From the NCBI RefSeq assembly GCF_017302275.1, contig NZ_JAFLDR010000002.1:62001-126000 (forward strand): a DNA stretch of 64,000 nt, in the 5' to 3' direction. Below the pieces are notes generated by a model, which saw only the letters and a list, made by a program, of their open reading frames with translations, searched no databases and was not told where the DNA came from. The translations under genes and the position numbers were made by a program. This DNA is from Sulfuritalea sp. GTDB taxonomy: Bacteria > Pseudomonadota > Gammaproteobacteria > Burkholderiales > Rhodocyclaceae. Positions 1-8,661 of this stretch are shown one piece after another; the stretch's first letter is position 1, and each line of letters starts with the position of its first letter.

Positions 1-141
1 GATGGCCAGATTGGCACCGCCGTAGCGCGCAATCCAGTGTTCGGCTTCAAGATTAAGGGCGCCAAGGCCGGCGACAAGGTCGTGGTGAATTGGGTCGACA
101 ACAAAGGGGACAAGCGCACCGACGAAGCCACCGTCGCCTGA
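1..141 (+). CDS. soxZ: SoxZ, C-terminal fragment (cut by window edge)
   Basis: The first 46 codons read in frame from base 1 to a TGA at 139-141. The fragment contains the SoxZ C-terminal pattern RNPVFGFKIKG followed by GDKVVVNWVDNKGD. SoxZ partners SoxY, which carries thiosulfate-derived sulfur on a C-terminal cysteine in the periplasm. The start and soxY lie outside the window. It is directly followed, after 66 bases, by soxA, which supports the assignment. Confidence 0.9.
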   Translation, partial: DGQIGTAVARNPVFGFKIKGAKAGDKVVVNWVDNKGDKRTDEATVA

Positions 142-207
142 CGCTGCGGCAAACAATTCGCCCTAGCCGGCATCAAGACCGGCGGCAAATACCCTGGAGG
201 AGAGAAG

Positions 208-1023
208 ATGAAAAAGCGTATCGTGCTTTTGGCGGCCGTCGCCGTCGCGTGGACCGGTTCGGCATCCGCCCAGACCAAGGATGCCAACGCGGAGTTCGAG
301 AAGTTCCGCGCCGAGATGGAGGAAAGCAATCCCGCCGAGTTGTTCGAAGTCAAGGGCGAGGAATTGTGGAAGGCCAAACGCGGGCCGAAGAAGGTTTCCC
401 TGGCGGATAGCTGCGACCTCGGGCAGGGCGTGGGCAAGATCGAAGGCGCCTACGTCAAGGCGCCGCGTTACTTCGCCGACGCCGACGCGGTGATGGACAT
501 CGAGCGCCGCATCGTCTGGTGCATGACCGAAAAGCAGGGCTTCAAGTTCGAGGACATCGCCAAGAAGCCTTTTCAGGGCGCGAACGACAATAACGCACCG
601 GACATCACCAATCTCGTGACCTACGTCGCCAGCGGTTCGCGCAACATGGAGTTCGACATGCCCATGCACGACGCCAAGGTGCGTGATGCCTTCGAGACCG
701 GCAAGGCGATGGCGGCCTACCGCGCTGGCCCCTACGACTTCTCCTGCAATACCTGCCACGGCGCGGACGGCAAACGCATCCGCATGCAGAACCTGCCCAA
801 CCTGTCCTCGCCCGAAGGTGCCTTGCGCGGCGTGCTGGGCTGGCCCGGCTACCGCATGACCGGCGGTGTGATGCTGACCTCGCAATGGCGCATGAACGAT
901 TGCTTCCGCCAGCAGCGCTTCCCAGAACCGAAATATGCCTCGCAGGCGGTCACCAACCTGATCGCCTACATGACCGGCAATGCCAACGGCCAGATGTACA
1001 AAGGCCCCGGCATCAAGCGCTAA
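208..1023 (+). CDS. soxA: SoxA, monoheme c-type cytochrome subunit of SoxAX
   Basis: SoxAX oxidatively couples thiosulfate to the SoxY cysteine in the periplasm. The 271-residue protein has a cleavable signal peptide (basic start, hydrophobic core, ASAQ at about 19-22). It has a single heme-binding CNTCH motif at residues 180-184 and, near the end, Cys232 in the context MNDCFRQQRF, the position of the SoxA active-site thiolate. The N-terminal half keeps two cysteines (SLADSC and IVWCM) but no CxxCH, so it belongs to the one-heme SoxA type in which a disulfide replaces the first heme. A strong ribosome site (GGAGGAGA) precedes the ATG. It is followed ten bases later by soxX. Confidence 0.95.
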   Translation: MKKRIVLLAAVAVAWTGSASAQTKDANAEFEKFRAEMEESNPAELFEVKGEELWKAKRGPKKVSLADSCDLGQGVGKIEGAYVKAPRYFADADAVMDIERRIVWCMTEKQGFKFEDIAKKPFQGANDNNAPDITNLVTYVASGSRNMEFDMPMHDAKVRDAFETGKAMAAYRAGPYDFSCNTCHGADGKRIRMQNLPNLSSPEGALRGVLGWPGYRMTGGVMLTSQWRMNDCFRQQRFPEPKYASQAVTNLIAYMTGNANGQMYKGPGIKR

Positions 1024-1033
1024 GGAGACATCG

Positions 1034-1660
1034 ATGAAGACACTAGCCATGATTTCCGGCGTCACCGCCACCGTCGCCCTCCTCGCCGGCTGCGCCGGTG
1101 GTCCCAGCCGCAGCGAAGCCGAATACCGCCAACTGGCCATGGAAACCATCAAGCGTGATTTCCAGACCAAGGGCCAGGCGAAATACGAACGACTCACCGC
1201 CGACGAATTGCAGCAAGCCTGCAATGCCCACGGCAACAACCCGCCCGAGGGCATTGCCAAGAAGCTTTCGGAGGCCCAGTACGCGACCATCAAGCGGCCC
1301 GCCGACGGCAAGTACATGGGCGACTGGAAGCAAGGCGAGAAGATTGCGCAGAGCGGGCGCGGCTTCACCTGGTCGGACAAGGCCACGGATCCGGCCGGCG
1401 GTAACTGCTACAACTGCCACCAGATCGGGCCCAACGAAAGCTCGTACGGCACCGTCGGGCCCAGCCTGCTCGGCTACGGCAAGACACGCGGCGACTCGGC
1501 CGGGATGCAGGAATACGTGTACTCCAAAATCTACAACGCCAAGGCCTTCAATGTCTGCTCGGAAATGCCGCGCTTCGGCCATGCCGGCGCCTTGAACGAA
1601 CAGCAGATCAAGCATCTGGTCGCGCTGCTGCTCGACCCGGCGTCGCCGGTCAACAAGTAA
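1034..1660 (+). CDS. soxX: SoxX, c-type cytochrome subunit of SoxAX, predicted lipoprotein
   Basis: SoxX forms the SoxAX heterodimer and accepts electrons from thiosulfate coupling. The ATG at 1034 is chosen because AGGAG lies six bases upstream and the N-terminus is a good lipoprotein signal: a hydrophobic stretch ending in LLAGC, with Cys20 as the lipidation site. The heme motif CYNCH is at residues 125-129 and the likely distal methionine is in SEMPRFG near residue 180. At 208 residues it is longer than minimal SoxX proteins; residues 25-110 are an N-terminal extension without heme. Lipidation would tether SoxAX to a membrane, which is an inference from the lipobox only. Confidence 0.93.
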   Translation: MKTLAMISGVTATVALLAGCAGGPSRSEAEYRQLAMETIKRDFQTKGQAKYERLTADELQQACNAHGNNPPEGIAKKLSEAQYATIKRPADGKYMGDWKQGEKIAQSGRGFTWSDKATDPAGGNCYNCHQIGPNESSYGTVGPSLLGYGKTRGDSAGMQEYVYSKIYNAKAFNVCSEMPRFGHAGALNEQQIKHLVALLLDPASPVNK

Positions 1661-1675
1661 GTCCCGCCAAGCAAG

Positions 1676-1704
1676 GGGCCTGGCCGATCCGCCAGGCCCG
1701 TTTT
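1676..1704 (+). terminator. Intrinsic terminator between soxX and soxB
   Basis: A perfect 9-bp stem, GGGCCTGGC pairing with GCCAGGCCC around a six-base loop, is followed by G and TTTT. It sits 15 bases after the soxX stop and 78 bases before the soxB start, so it probably ends or attenuates soxYZAX transcription. Confidence 0.75.
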
Positions 1705-1781
1705 GGCTTCGGCCGCCGCGCTCGATGCCGATAGCGCAGGCGCTTGCCGGAAACGCACCTGCATTCTCCCTGGAGCCTCCC

Positions 1782-3500
1782 ATGTCTTCGATGAACCGCC
1801 GCGAATTCCTGCAGATTCTCGCCGCCGCCTCGGCCGCCGGCTTCGCCCTCGACTCGCGCCTGGCCTGGGCTGGCGGCAAGGGCGACGCGTTCTACGACTT
1901 GCCGCGCTTCGGCAATGTGCACCTGATGCACTTCACCGACTGCCACGCCCAGTTGCTGCCGCTGTACTTCCGCGAGCCGAGCGTGAACCTCGGCATCGGC
2001 GGCGCGGCGGGCCGGGCACCGCATCTGGTTGGCGAGCATCTGCTCAAGGCCTTTGGCATCAAACCGGGCGGCATCGAAGCCCACGCCTTCACCTACCTGA
2101 ACTTCGAGAAGGCGGCCAAGACCTATGGCAAGGTCGGCGGCTTCGCGCATCTGGCGACCCTGGTCAAGCGACTGCGCGCCGGGCGCCCCAACGCCCTGCT
2201 GCTCGACGGCGGCGACACCTGGCAAGGCTCGGCCACGGCCCTGTGGAGCAAGGGCCAGGACATGGTCGATGCCTGCAAGCTGCTGGGCGTGGACATGATG
2301 TCGGCACACTGGGAATTCACTCTCGGCGACAAGCGCGTGCTCGAAATCGTCGAGAAAGACCTGAAAGGCCGCACCGAATTCCTCGCCCAGAACGTGAAAA
2401 CCGCGGACTTCGGCGACAAGGTGTTCGAGCCCTATGCGATGCGCGAAATGAACGGCGTCAAGGTGGCGGTGGTCGGCCAGGCCTTCCCCTATACGCCGAT
2501 CGCCAACCCGCGCTGGATGATCCCGGAATGGACCTTCGGCATCCAGGACGACAACATGCAGAAGACGGTCGACGAGGCACGCGCCAAGGGCGCCCAGGTC
2601 GTTGTCCTGCTCTCGCACAACGGCATGGACGTCGACCTCAAGATGGCATCGCGCGTCACCGGCATCGACGCCATCCTCGGCGGCCACACGCACGACGGCG
2701 TGCCGCGGCCGGTCGTCGTGTCCAACGCCAGGGGTAAGACCCTGGTGACCAATGCCGGTTCCAACGGCAAATTCCTCGGCGTGCTCGACTTCGACGTCAA
2801 GGGCGGCAGGATCAGCGACTTCCGCTACAAGCTGCTGCCGATTTTCTCCGGGCTGCTGCCGGCGGATGCGGAGATGAATGCACTGATCGACAAGGTCCGC
2901 GCGCCGCACAAGGCGAAGCTGGAGGAGAAGCTTGCCGTCTCCGAAGGCCTGCTCTATCGTCGCGGCAACTTCAACGGCTCCTGGGACCAGTTGATCCTCG
3001 ATGCCATCATGGAAGTCCAGGGCGCCGACATCGGTTTCTCGCCCGGCTTCCGCTGGGGCACCACCATCCTGCCCGGCCAGGCCATCACCTTCGAGCACCT
3101 GATGGACCAGACCGCGATCAGCTACCCGCAGGCGACGCTGACCGAGATGAAGGGCGAGCAGATCAAGACCATCCTCGAAGACGTCGGCGACAACCTGTTC
3201 AATCCCGATCCGTATTACCAGCAGGGCGGCGACATGGTGCGCGTCGGCGGCCTCGAATACACCTGCGACCCGAACGAAAAGATCGGCAAGCGCATCCAGG
3301 ACATGCGCCTCGGCGGTAAGCCGTTGGATGCCGACAAGACCTACAAGGTTGCCGGCTGGGCGCCGGTCGCGGAAGGCGCCAGGGGAGAGCCGGTATGGGA
3401 CGTGGTGGCGCGCTACCTGCGCGACAAGAAGACCATTGCCCCGCGCAAGCTGAACCAGCCGAAACTGGTGGCAATGAAAGGCAACGCGGGCATCGGGTAA
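1782..3500 (+). CDS. soxB: SoxB, thiosulfohydrolase (sulfate thiol esterase)
   Basis: SoxB is a periplasmic dimanganese enzyme that hydrolyses sulfate from SoxY-bound S-thiosulfonate. The 572-residue protein starts with a twin-arginine signal (NRREFLQ followed by an Ala-rich stretch ending in AWA), as expected for a cofactor-loaded exported protein. Metallophosphoesterase motifs are visible: HFTDCHAQL near the N-terminus, DGGDTW, the LSHNGMD segment and GGHTHD. The C-terminal 5'-nucleotidase-type domain follows, with a GGLEYTCDP segment. The ATG at 1782 is chosen over an upstream in-frame ATG at 1725 because GGAG precedes it and the Tat motif then lies at the N-terminus. It is the last sox gene of the operon. 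Confidence 0.95.
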   Translation: MSSMNRREFLQILAAASAAGFALDSRLAWAGGKGDAFYDLPRFGNVHLMHFTDCHAQLLPLYFREPSVNLGIGGAAGRAPHLVGEHLLKAFGIKPGGIEAHAFTYLNFEKAAKTYGKVGGFAHLATLVKRLRAGRPNALLLDGGDTWQGSATALWSKGQDMVDACKLLGVDMMSAHWEFTLGDKRVLEIVEKDLKGRTEFLAQNVKTADFGDKVFEPYAMREMNGVKVAVVGQAFPYTPIANPRWMIPEWTFGIQDDNMQKTVDEARAKGAQVVVLLSHNGMDVDLKMASRVTGIDAILGGHTHDGVPRPVVVSNARGKTLVTNAGSNGKFLGVLDFDVKGGRISDFRYKLLPIFSGLLPADAEMNALIDKVRAPHKAKLEEKLAVSEGLLYRRGNFNGSWDQLILDAIMEVQGADIGFSPGFRWGTTILPGQAITFEHLMDQTAISYPQATLTEMKGEQIKTILEDVGDNLFNPDPYYQQGGDMVRVGGLEYTCDPNEKIGKRIQDMRLGGKPLDADKTYKVAGWAPVAEGARGEPVWDVVARYLRDKKTIAPRKLNQPKLVAMKGNAGIG

Positions 3501-3546
3501 CACCCGGTTACAAGCCGGGCGGCGCGAATCGTCTAGAATCGCCGGC

Positions 3547-5082
3547 ATGAAAACATCCTCGCGCCTCGGGCTCTACGCGCTGATTCTTGCCGCCGTCGCC
3601 GCAGGTGGCTTGTGGGCGTGGCGGTCCGGCAGCAACGGCGCCGATACCGCAAAATACAAGCTGGCCAAGGTTGAAACCGGACCACTTGCAGCGGTGGTCT
3701 CCGCCACCGGCACCTTGAACCCCGTCGTCTCGGTCCAGGTCGGGTCGCAGGTTTCCGGGCAAATCAAGGAAATCTTGGTGGACTTCAACTCGCCGGTCAA
3801 GTCCGGCCAGCTGATCGCACGCCTCGATCCGGAAACCTATCAGCATCGGGTGCGCCAGGCCGAAGCCGACGTCGATGCCGCGCGTGCCGCGCAGGGCGTG
3901 CAACAAGCCGAAGTGGCACGTGCCCGCGCCAACCTGTCGAACGCCCAGCGCGATTACGAACGCAAGAAGACCCTGGTGGAGAAGAACTTCATCTCACCGG
4001 CCGAACGCGATACGGCGCAGAACACGCTTGATGCCGCGCGCGCCTCGCTCGCATCGGCCGAGGCGCAGGTAAGGAATGGCGAAGCCATCGTGCGGCAGCG
4101 CGAAGCCCAACTGGCGGCGGCGCACGTGGACCTGACGCGCACCTCGATCACGGCCCCGGTCGACGGCGTCGTCGTGAAACGCAGCATCGAGCCCGGTCAG
4201 ACAGTGGCGGCAAGCCTGCAGGCGCCGGAACTGTTCGTCATCGCCAAGAGCCTGACCGACATGCAGGTGGAAACCTCGATCGACGAAGCCGACGTCGGCC
4301 GCGTCCGCCTCGGGCAGAAGGCCACGTTCACCGTGGACGCCTTCGCCGGTCGCCATTTCGAAGGCGAAGTGCGCCAGGTGCGCAAGGCGGCCACCGTGGT
4401 CTCCAACGTCGTCACCTATACCGTGGTCATCTCCGCGGCGAATCCCGACCTCACGCTGCTGCCGGGCATGACGGCCAACGTGCGCATCATCACGGCACGG
4501 AAGGACAAGGTGCTCAAGGTTCCCAATGCGGCGTTGCGTTACCGCCCCGCAGGCTCCACCGATGAAAAGAAGCCCTCGACAGCGACGCCGGCTGCCGTAG
4601 TACCAGCGCCGACTTCCGGCGGCGGCGGGACCGCACAGATCAGGGAGCGCCTGGTCGCGGAACTCAGACTCGATGCCGAGCAGCAGGGCAAGCTCGATGC
4701 GATCTTCGCCGGCATGCGCGACAAGTTCATGGCCGCGCGCGACCTGCCCGAGGCAGAGAAATCCAAGGCCCAGGAACGCAACCGCGCCGAGATCCGTGAA
4801 AAGGTGGCGGCCATGCTGACCCCGGAACAAAAACTGCGCTATGACGAGCTCGGCACGCAGGCCGCCGCCGCCCGGTCCGGAGCAGGCGGCGGCTCCGGTC
4901 GCCTGTGGATCGTGGGCGGGGATGGCAAACCGCAGGCGGTCGAACTGCGCCTCGGCCTCACCGACGGCAGCATGACCGAGATAGTTTCCGGCGACCTCAA
5001 GGAAGCGCAGGAAGTCATCACCGGCCAGCAAGCTGCCGCGGCGCCGAAGGCTGCCGGCATGCCTGCTCCGCGACTGTTTTAG
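3547..5082 (+). CDS. MacA-like periplasmic adaptor with Spy/CpxP-like insertion
   Basis: This is a membrane-fusion (HlyD/MacA) subunit of a MacAB-type tripartite exporter. An N-terminal membrane anchor (residues 7-24) is followed by a biotinyl-lipoyl segment (VGSQVSGQIKEILVDFNSPV), an alpha-helical hairpin (about 95-190) and beta-barrel segments. At 511 residues it is well above the roughly 370-400 of MacA. The excess is mostly a helix-rich stretch at about 355-435 with LTPEQ at 424-428, resembling the LTxxQ motif of Spy/CpxP chaperones, placed between the barrel and the final membrane-proximal segment (GRLWIVGGDGKP). It is followed by its ATPase after ten bases. The substrate cannot be told from sequence. 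Confidence 0.85.
   Translation: MKTSSRLGLYALILAAVAAGGLWAWRSGSNGADTAKYKLAKVETGPLAAVVSATGTLNPVVSVQVGSQVSGQIKEILVDFNSPVKSGQLIARLDPETYQHRVRQAEADVDAARAAQGVQQAEVARARANLSNAQRDYERKKTLVEKNFISPAERDTAQNTLDAARASLASAEAQVRNGEAIVRQREAQLAAAHVDLTRTSITAPVDGVVVKRSIEPGQTVAASLQAPELFVIAKSLTDMQVETSIDEADVGRVRLGQKATFTVDAFAGRHFEGEVRQVRKAATVVSNVVTYTVVISAANPDLTLLPGMTANVRIITARKDKVLKVPNAALRYRPAGSTDEKKPSTATPAAVVPAPTSGGGGTAQIRERLVAELRLDAEQQGKLDAIFAGMRDKFMAARDLPEAEKSKAQERNRAEIREKVAAMLTPEQKLRYDELGTQAAAARSGAGGGSGRLWIVGGDGKPQAVELRLGLTDGSMTEIVSGDLKEAQEVITGQQAAAAPKAAGMPAPRLF
4593..4616 (-). repeat. 24-bp dispersed repeat, copy in the macA-like gene
   Basis: Reverse-orientation, somewhat diverged copy (GAAGTCGGCGCTGG then ACTACGGCA on the minus strand). 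It falls in the linker before the Spy-like insertion and is read as VPAPTS. Confidence 0.6.
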
Positions 5083-5092
5083 AGTCATCGCG

Positions 5093-5806
5093 GTGAGCGA
5101 GCCACTGATCCGGGTCGTCGATCTGGCCAAGGATTACGTCATGGGCAGCAACGTGGTGCCTGCGCTACGCGGTGTCACGCTCGACATCGCGGCCGGCGAG
5201 TTCGTCGCCGTGATGGGGCCGTCGGGCTCCGGCAAATCGACCTTCATGAACCTGCTCGGCTGCCTCGACCATCCCAGCGCCGGCCGCTACTCGCTCGACG
5301 GCCAGGAAGTTTCGGCGCTTTCCGGCGACGAACTCGCCGCGGTCCGAAATCGAAAGCTGGGCTTCGTCTTCCAGCACTTCAACCTGCTCGCGCGCACCAC
5401 CGCACTGGACAACGTCGCGCTGCCGCTGCTTTACGGCAAACTGCCGCCCGCCGAACGCGACCAACGAGCAACGCGCCGCCTCACCCAGATCGGCCTCGCC
5501 GATCGCATGGACCATCATCCCGCCCAGCTTTCCGGCGGCCAGCAACAGCGCGTCGCGATCGCCCGCGCACTGGTGAACGATCCGCAACTGGTACTCGCCG
5601 ACGAGCCGACCGGCGCGCTCGATTCGCGCACCAGCGAGGAGATCATGGCCCTGCTGCAGGAGCTGAACCACGACGGAATCACCATCGTGCTGGTCACCCA
5701 TGAGCACGACATTGCGGATTTCGCCGGACGCATCATTTCCTTCCGCGACGGCAAGGTGATCGAGGACCGGGCCAACGCGGCCAAGGTCGCGGCGGCCGCG
5801 CCATGA
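5093..5806 (+). CDS. MacB-type ABC transporter ATPase
   Basis: Cytoplasmic ATPase of the LolD/MacB family, 237 residues, that powers the exporter with the adjacent adaptor and permease. Walker A GPSGSGKST, the Q-loop FQHFNLL, the signature LSGGQQQR and Walker B LVLADEPTGALD are all present, with the switch histidine in LVTHE. The start is GTG at 5093, ten bases after the adaptor stop. The stop overlaps the permease start by ATGA. In E. coli MacB ATPase and permease are one chain; here they are separate. Confidence 0.93.
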   Translation: MSEPLIRVVDLAKDYVMGSNVVPALRGVTLDIAAGEFVAVMGPSGSGKSTFMNLLGCLDHPSAGRYSLDGQEVSALSGDELAAVRNRKLGFVFQHFNLLARTTALDNVALPLLYGKLPPAERDQRATRRLTQIGLADRMDHHPAQLSGGQQQRVAIARALVNDPQLVLADEPTGALDSRTSEEIMALLQELNHDGITIVLVTHEHDIADFAGRIISFRDGKVIEDRANAAKVAAAAP

Positions 5807-7038
5807 ACTTCACCGCCACCCTGCGCATCGCCCTGCTCGCCCTGCGCATCAACAAGCTGCGCTCGGCGCTCACCATGCTCGGCATCATCATCGGCGTCGC
5901 CGCCGTCATCATAATGATCGCAGTCGGCAACGGCGCCCAGGCCCGCGTCGAAGACCAGATCAGGAGCCTCGGCTCGAACATCATCATGGTGCTGTCCGGC
6001 TCGACCACCTCGGGTGGCGCACGTGGCGGCACCGGCTCACTGCCGACCATCACCGAGGACGACGCCTACGCGCTGAACCGCGAAATCGATGAAATCCACG
6101 CCGCCGCGCCGACCCTGCGCGGCTCCGGGCAGGCCGTGGCCGGCAATGCCAATTGGTCGACCACTTTCTACGGCACCACGGCCGAATACCTGGAAGTGCG
6201 CGAATGGGCGGTGATCGAGGGGCGCGGCTTTGAGGTCGCGGAAGTGAGCGGCGCCGGCAAGGTCGTCCTGATCGGCCAGACCGTTGCCAAGAACCTCTTC
6301 GGCGACACCAGCCCGATCGACCAGGTGATCCGCGTGCGCAAGGTGCCGCTGACCATCGTCGGCGTGCTCGACCGCAAGGGACAGAACATGATGGGCCAGG
6401 ATCAGGATGACATCATCCTGATGCCGATCAGCACGGCCAGAAAGCGCGTGCTCGGCTCGACCCAGCAGGCCAAGAGCCGCAACGTCGGATCGATCATGGT
6501 CAAGATCAAGGACGGCGCCGACATGGCGGCTGCCGACGCCCGCATGCGCGAACTGTTGCGCCAGCGCCATCGCCTGCAGAGCGGCCAGGACGATGACTTC
6601 TTCGTGCGCAACCTGTCCGAGATCCTGCAGGCCCAGGAGGCTTCTTCGAAAGTCATGTCGCTGCTGCTGGCGGCCGTTGCCTCGGTTTCGCTGCTGGTGG
6701 GCGGCATCGGCATCATGAACATCATGCTGGTCTCGGTCACCGAACGCACGCGCGAAATCGGCCTGCGCATGGCCGTCGGCGCCCGTGGCCGCGACATCCT
6801 GACCCAGTTCCTGGTCGAAGCGGTCACGCTGTCCCTGATCGGCGGCGCCATCGGCATCATGCTCGGCATTGGCGGCGCGACGGCGATCGCCGAATTCGCC
6901 GGCTGGCGCACCGAACTCTCCGGCGACTCGATCGTGCTCGCCGCTGGCTTCGCCGGCGCGATCGGCATATTCTTCGGCTTCTATCCGGCGCGCAAGGCCG
7001 CGCATCTTCTGCCCATCGAGGCGCTGCGCTACGAATAG
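5803..7038 (+). CDS. MacB-type ABC transporter permease
   Basis: 411-residue inner-membrane permease with MacB topology: one N-terminal transmembrane helix ending in the LGIIIGVAAVIIM segment, a large periplasmic core domain (about 45-270), then three FtsX-type helices at the C-terminus, with the conserved ERTREIGLRMAVGAR coupling segment. Translation is coupled to the ATPase through an ATGA overlap. With the two preceding genes it forms a three-gene export operon; an outer-membrane partner is not in the window. Confidence 0.92.
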   Translation: MNFTATLRIALLALRINKLRSALTMLGIIIGVAAVIIMIAVGNGAQARVEDQIRSLGSNIIMVLSGSTTSGGARGGTGSLPTITEDDAYALNREIDEIHAAAPTLRGSGQAVAGNANWSTTFYGTTAEYLEVREWAVIEGRGFEVAEVSGAGKVVLIGQTVAKNLFGDTSPIDQVIRVRKVPLTIVGVLDRKGQNMMGQDQDDIILMPISTARKRVLGSTQQAKSRNVGSIMVKIKDGADMAAADARMRELLRQRHRLQSGQDDDFFVRNLSEILQAQEASSKVMSLLLAAVASVSLLVGGIGIMNIMLVSVTERTREIGLRMAVGARGRDILTQFLVEAVTLSLIGGAIGIMLGIGGATAIAEFAGWRTELSGDSIVLAAGFAGAIGIFFGFYPARKAAHLLPIEALRYE

Positions 7039-7058
7039 TCGGCGCCGGCGTCACGGCG
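7035..7058 (+). repeat. 24-bp dispersed repeat overlapping the permease stop
   Basis: Forward copy (AGTCGGCGCCGGCG, two bases, ACGGCG). It includes the TAG stop of the permease gene and otherwise lies in the intergenic gap. Confidence 0.65.
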
Positions 7059-7103
7059 CTGGATTTACAATGCCGTTGTCGTCACCGCTAACCTTGAACC
7101 CCC

Positions 7104-8618
7104 ATGGCTGAAGAAGTCGAACTCAAGCTGGCGCTAGCCGACGACCAGCAGGCGCGCTTCCTGCGCCAGCCCCTGCTGAAGCAGGCGCTGGAACACCGCG
7201 TCGCGACGCTCGACAACATCTATTACGACACGCCGGACCTGGCCCTGCGCCGTCGCGGCATGGCCCTGCGCCTGCGCCGCATCGGGCGCGACTGGTTGCA
7301 GACGGTCAAGCTGGCGGGTGCTTCGGCGGCGGGCCTGTCCAGCCGTCCGGAATGGGAAACGCCCTACGCGGGCCATTTCGATTTCTCGGCCATCGACCAG
7401 CCCGCGGTGCGCGATTGGCTGCGGCGGCCGAAGCTGCTGGCGCGCATCGTGCCCATCTGCGAGACGCGCTTTCGCCGCGTCACTTGGCGGTTCGGCGCCG
7501 AGCCCGGCGCCGTGTTGCTCACCCTCGACCGAGGCTGGATCGTCGCCAACGGGCGTCGCGAGGCGATTTCCGAGCTGGAACTGGAGCTGGATGGCGCAAC
7601 CGTCGCCGCCATCTTCGAGATCGCCGGCCAGTTCGCGCAACGCGTGGCGGTGACCCCCGCGGTACTCTCCAAGGCCGAGCGCGGCTATCGGCTCTACAGC
7701 GGCGCGGCACCGACCCCGTTCCGCGCCGCCGCCGTGCCGCTGTCAGCCACCATGGCCCCGCTCGCGGCCTGTCGCCGCATCGCGCTGTCCTGCCTCGAAC
7801 ACCTGCAACAGAACCACCACGGTGCCCTGAACAGCGACGATCCGGAATACATCCACCAGATGCGGGTCGCCACGCGCCGCCTGCGCGCCGCGCTGCGCCT
7901 GTTCGCGCCGATGCTGACGGAATCGCTGGCCGCATCCCTGCGCCTGCCGCTGGCGGCCCTGATGGCGCACCTTGGCCGCGCGCGCGACCTCGACGTGCTG
8001 CTGGTCGAAATCGCCGATCCGGTATTGACGGCCCTGCCCGACGAGCCGCGCCTGCCGGCACTGGCCAGCGATATCACGAATCGCCGCTATGCCGCCCGCG
8101 AGCAGGCCCTGGCCCTGCTCGCCTCACCCGGCTATGGCGTGACGCTGCTATCCGTACTCGAGGCGCTTCAGCCCGGGGACTCCGGCGGGGAAGGGAATAT
8201 GTCCCTGCGCGATTTTGCTCAGCGACGACTCCGGCGCCTGAACCGCAAGTTGCGACGACTGGCGACCGCCGCCGACCCGGAGCAACCCGCATCGCTGCAC
8301 GCGCTGCGCATCGCGGTCAAGCGCCTGCGCTATGCACTGGAATTTTTCGCCCCCCTGGCACGGGCGAACGCCTTCGACCGCGCGTTGCGGCGACTGGCCG
8401 GCGCGCAGGACACGCTGGGGCAGCTCAACGACCTGGCCAATGCCGGCACGCTCCTCATGGAGTGCGCCGGTGACGATCCCCGTCTGCGCGAAGCCGTGAC
8501 GCTGATCGGCGGCTGGCACGGCCCGCGCCATGCCGCACTGCAGGCGGGTCTGGTGCGCCAGCGGCGCGGACTGACCCGCCTGCGGCTGCCCAAACTTGCC
8601 CCGGCGGCCACGCCATGA
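7104..8618 (+). CDS. CYTH-CHAD protein, probable inorganic triphosphatase
   Basis: 504 residues. The N-terminal CYTH domain starts with the signature EVELKL (residues 4-9) and has the charged tunnel residues of the family (LRRRGMALRLRRIG, then ELELEL). The C-terminal half (about 220-495) is a CHAD domain with histidine- and arginine-rich helices such as IHQMRVATRRLRAALR and LHALRIAVKRLRYALEFF. CYTH enzymes of this architecture (E. coli YgiF) hydrolyse tripolyphosphate, and CHAD domains bind polyphosphate. The substrate is inferred from the family. It is followed 43 bases later by a SixA-like phosphatase. Confidence 0.9.
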   Translation: MAEEVELKLALADDQQARFLRQPLLKQALEHRVATLDNIYYDTPDLALRRRGMALRLRRIGRDWLQTVKLAGASAAGLSSRPEWETPYAGHFDFSAIDQPAVRDWLRRPKLLARIVPICETRFRRVTWRFGAEPGAVLLTLDRGWIVANGRREAISELELELDGATVAAIFEIAGQFAQRVAVTPAVLSKAERGYRLYSGAAPTPFRAAAVPLSATMAPLAACRRIALSCLEHLQQNHHGALNSDDPEYIHQMRVATRRLRAALRLFAPMLTESLAASLRLPLAALMAHLGRARDLDVLLVEIADPVLTALPDEPRLPALASDITNRRYAAREQALALLASPGYGVTLLSVLEALQPGDSGGEGNMSLRDFAQRRLRRLNRKLRRLATAADPEQPASLHALRIAVKRLRYALEFFAPLARANAFDRALRRLAGAQDTLGQLNDLANAGTLLMECAGDDPRLREAVTLIGGWHGPRHAALQAGLVRQRRGLTRLRLPKLAPAATP

Positions 8619-8661
8619 TATTTGCGCACCGGGGCCGACCATTCCCTCTTAAGGACATGCG

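Noticed and set aside
1650-3548. A 632-codon minus-strand open frame opposite soxB
   Set aside because: Antisense shadow of soxB, rich in His, Ala, Val and Gln as is typical of reverse GC-rich frames.
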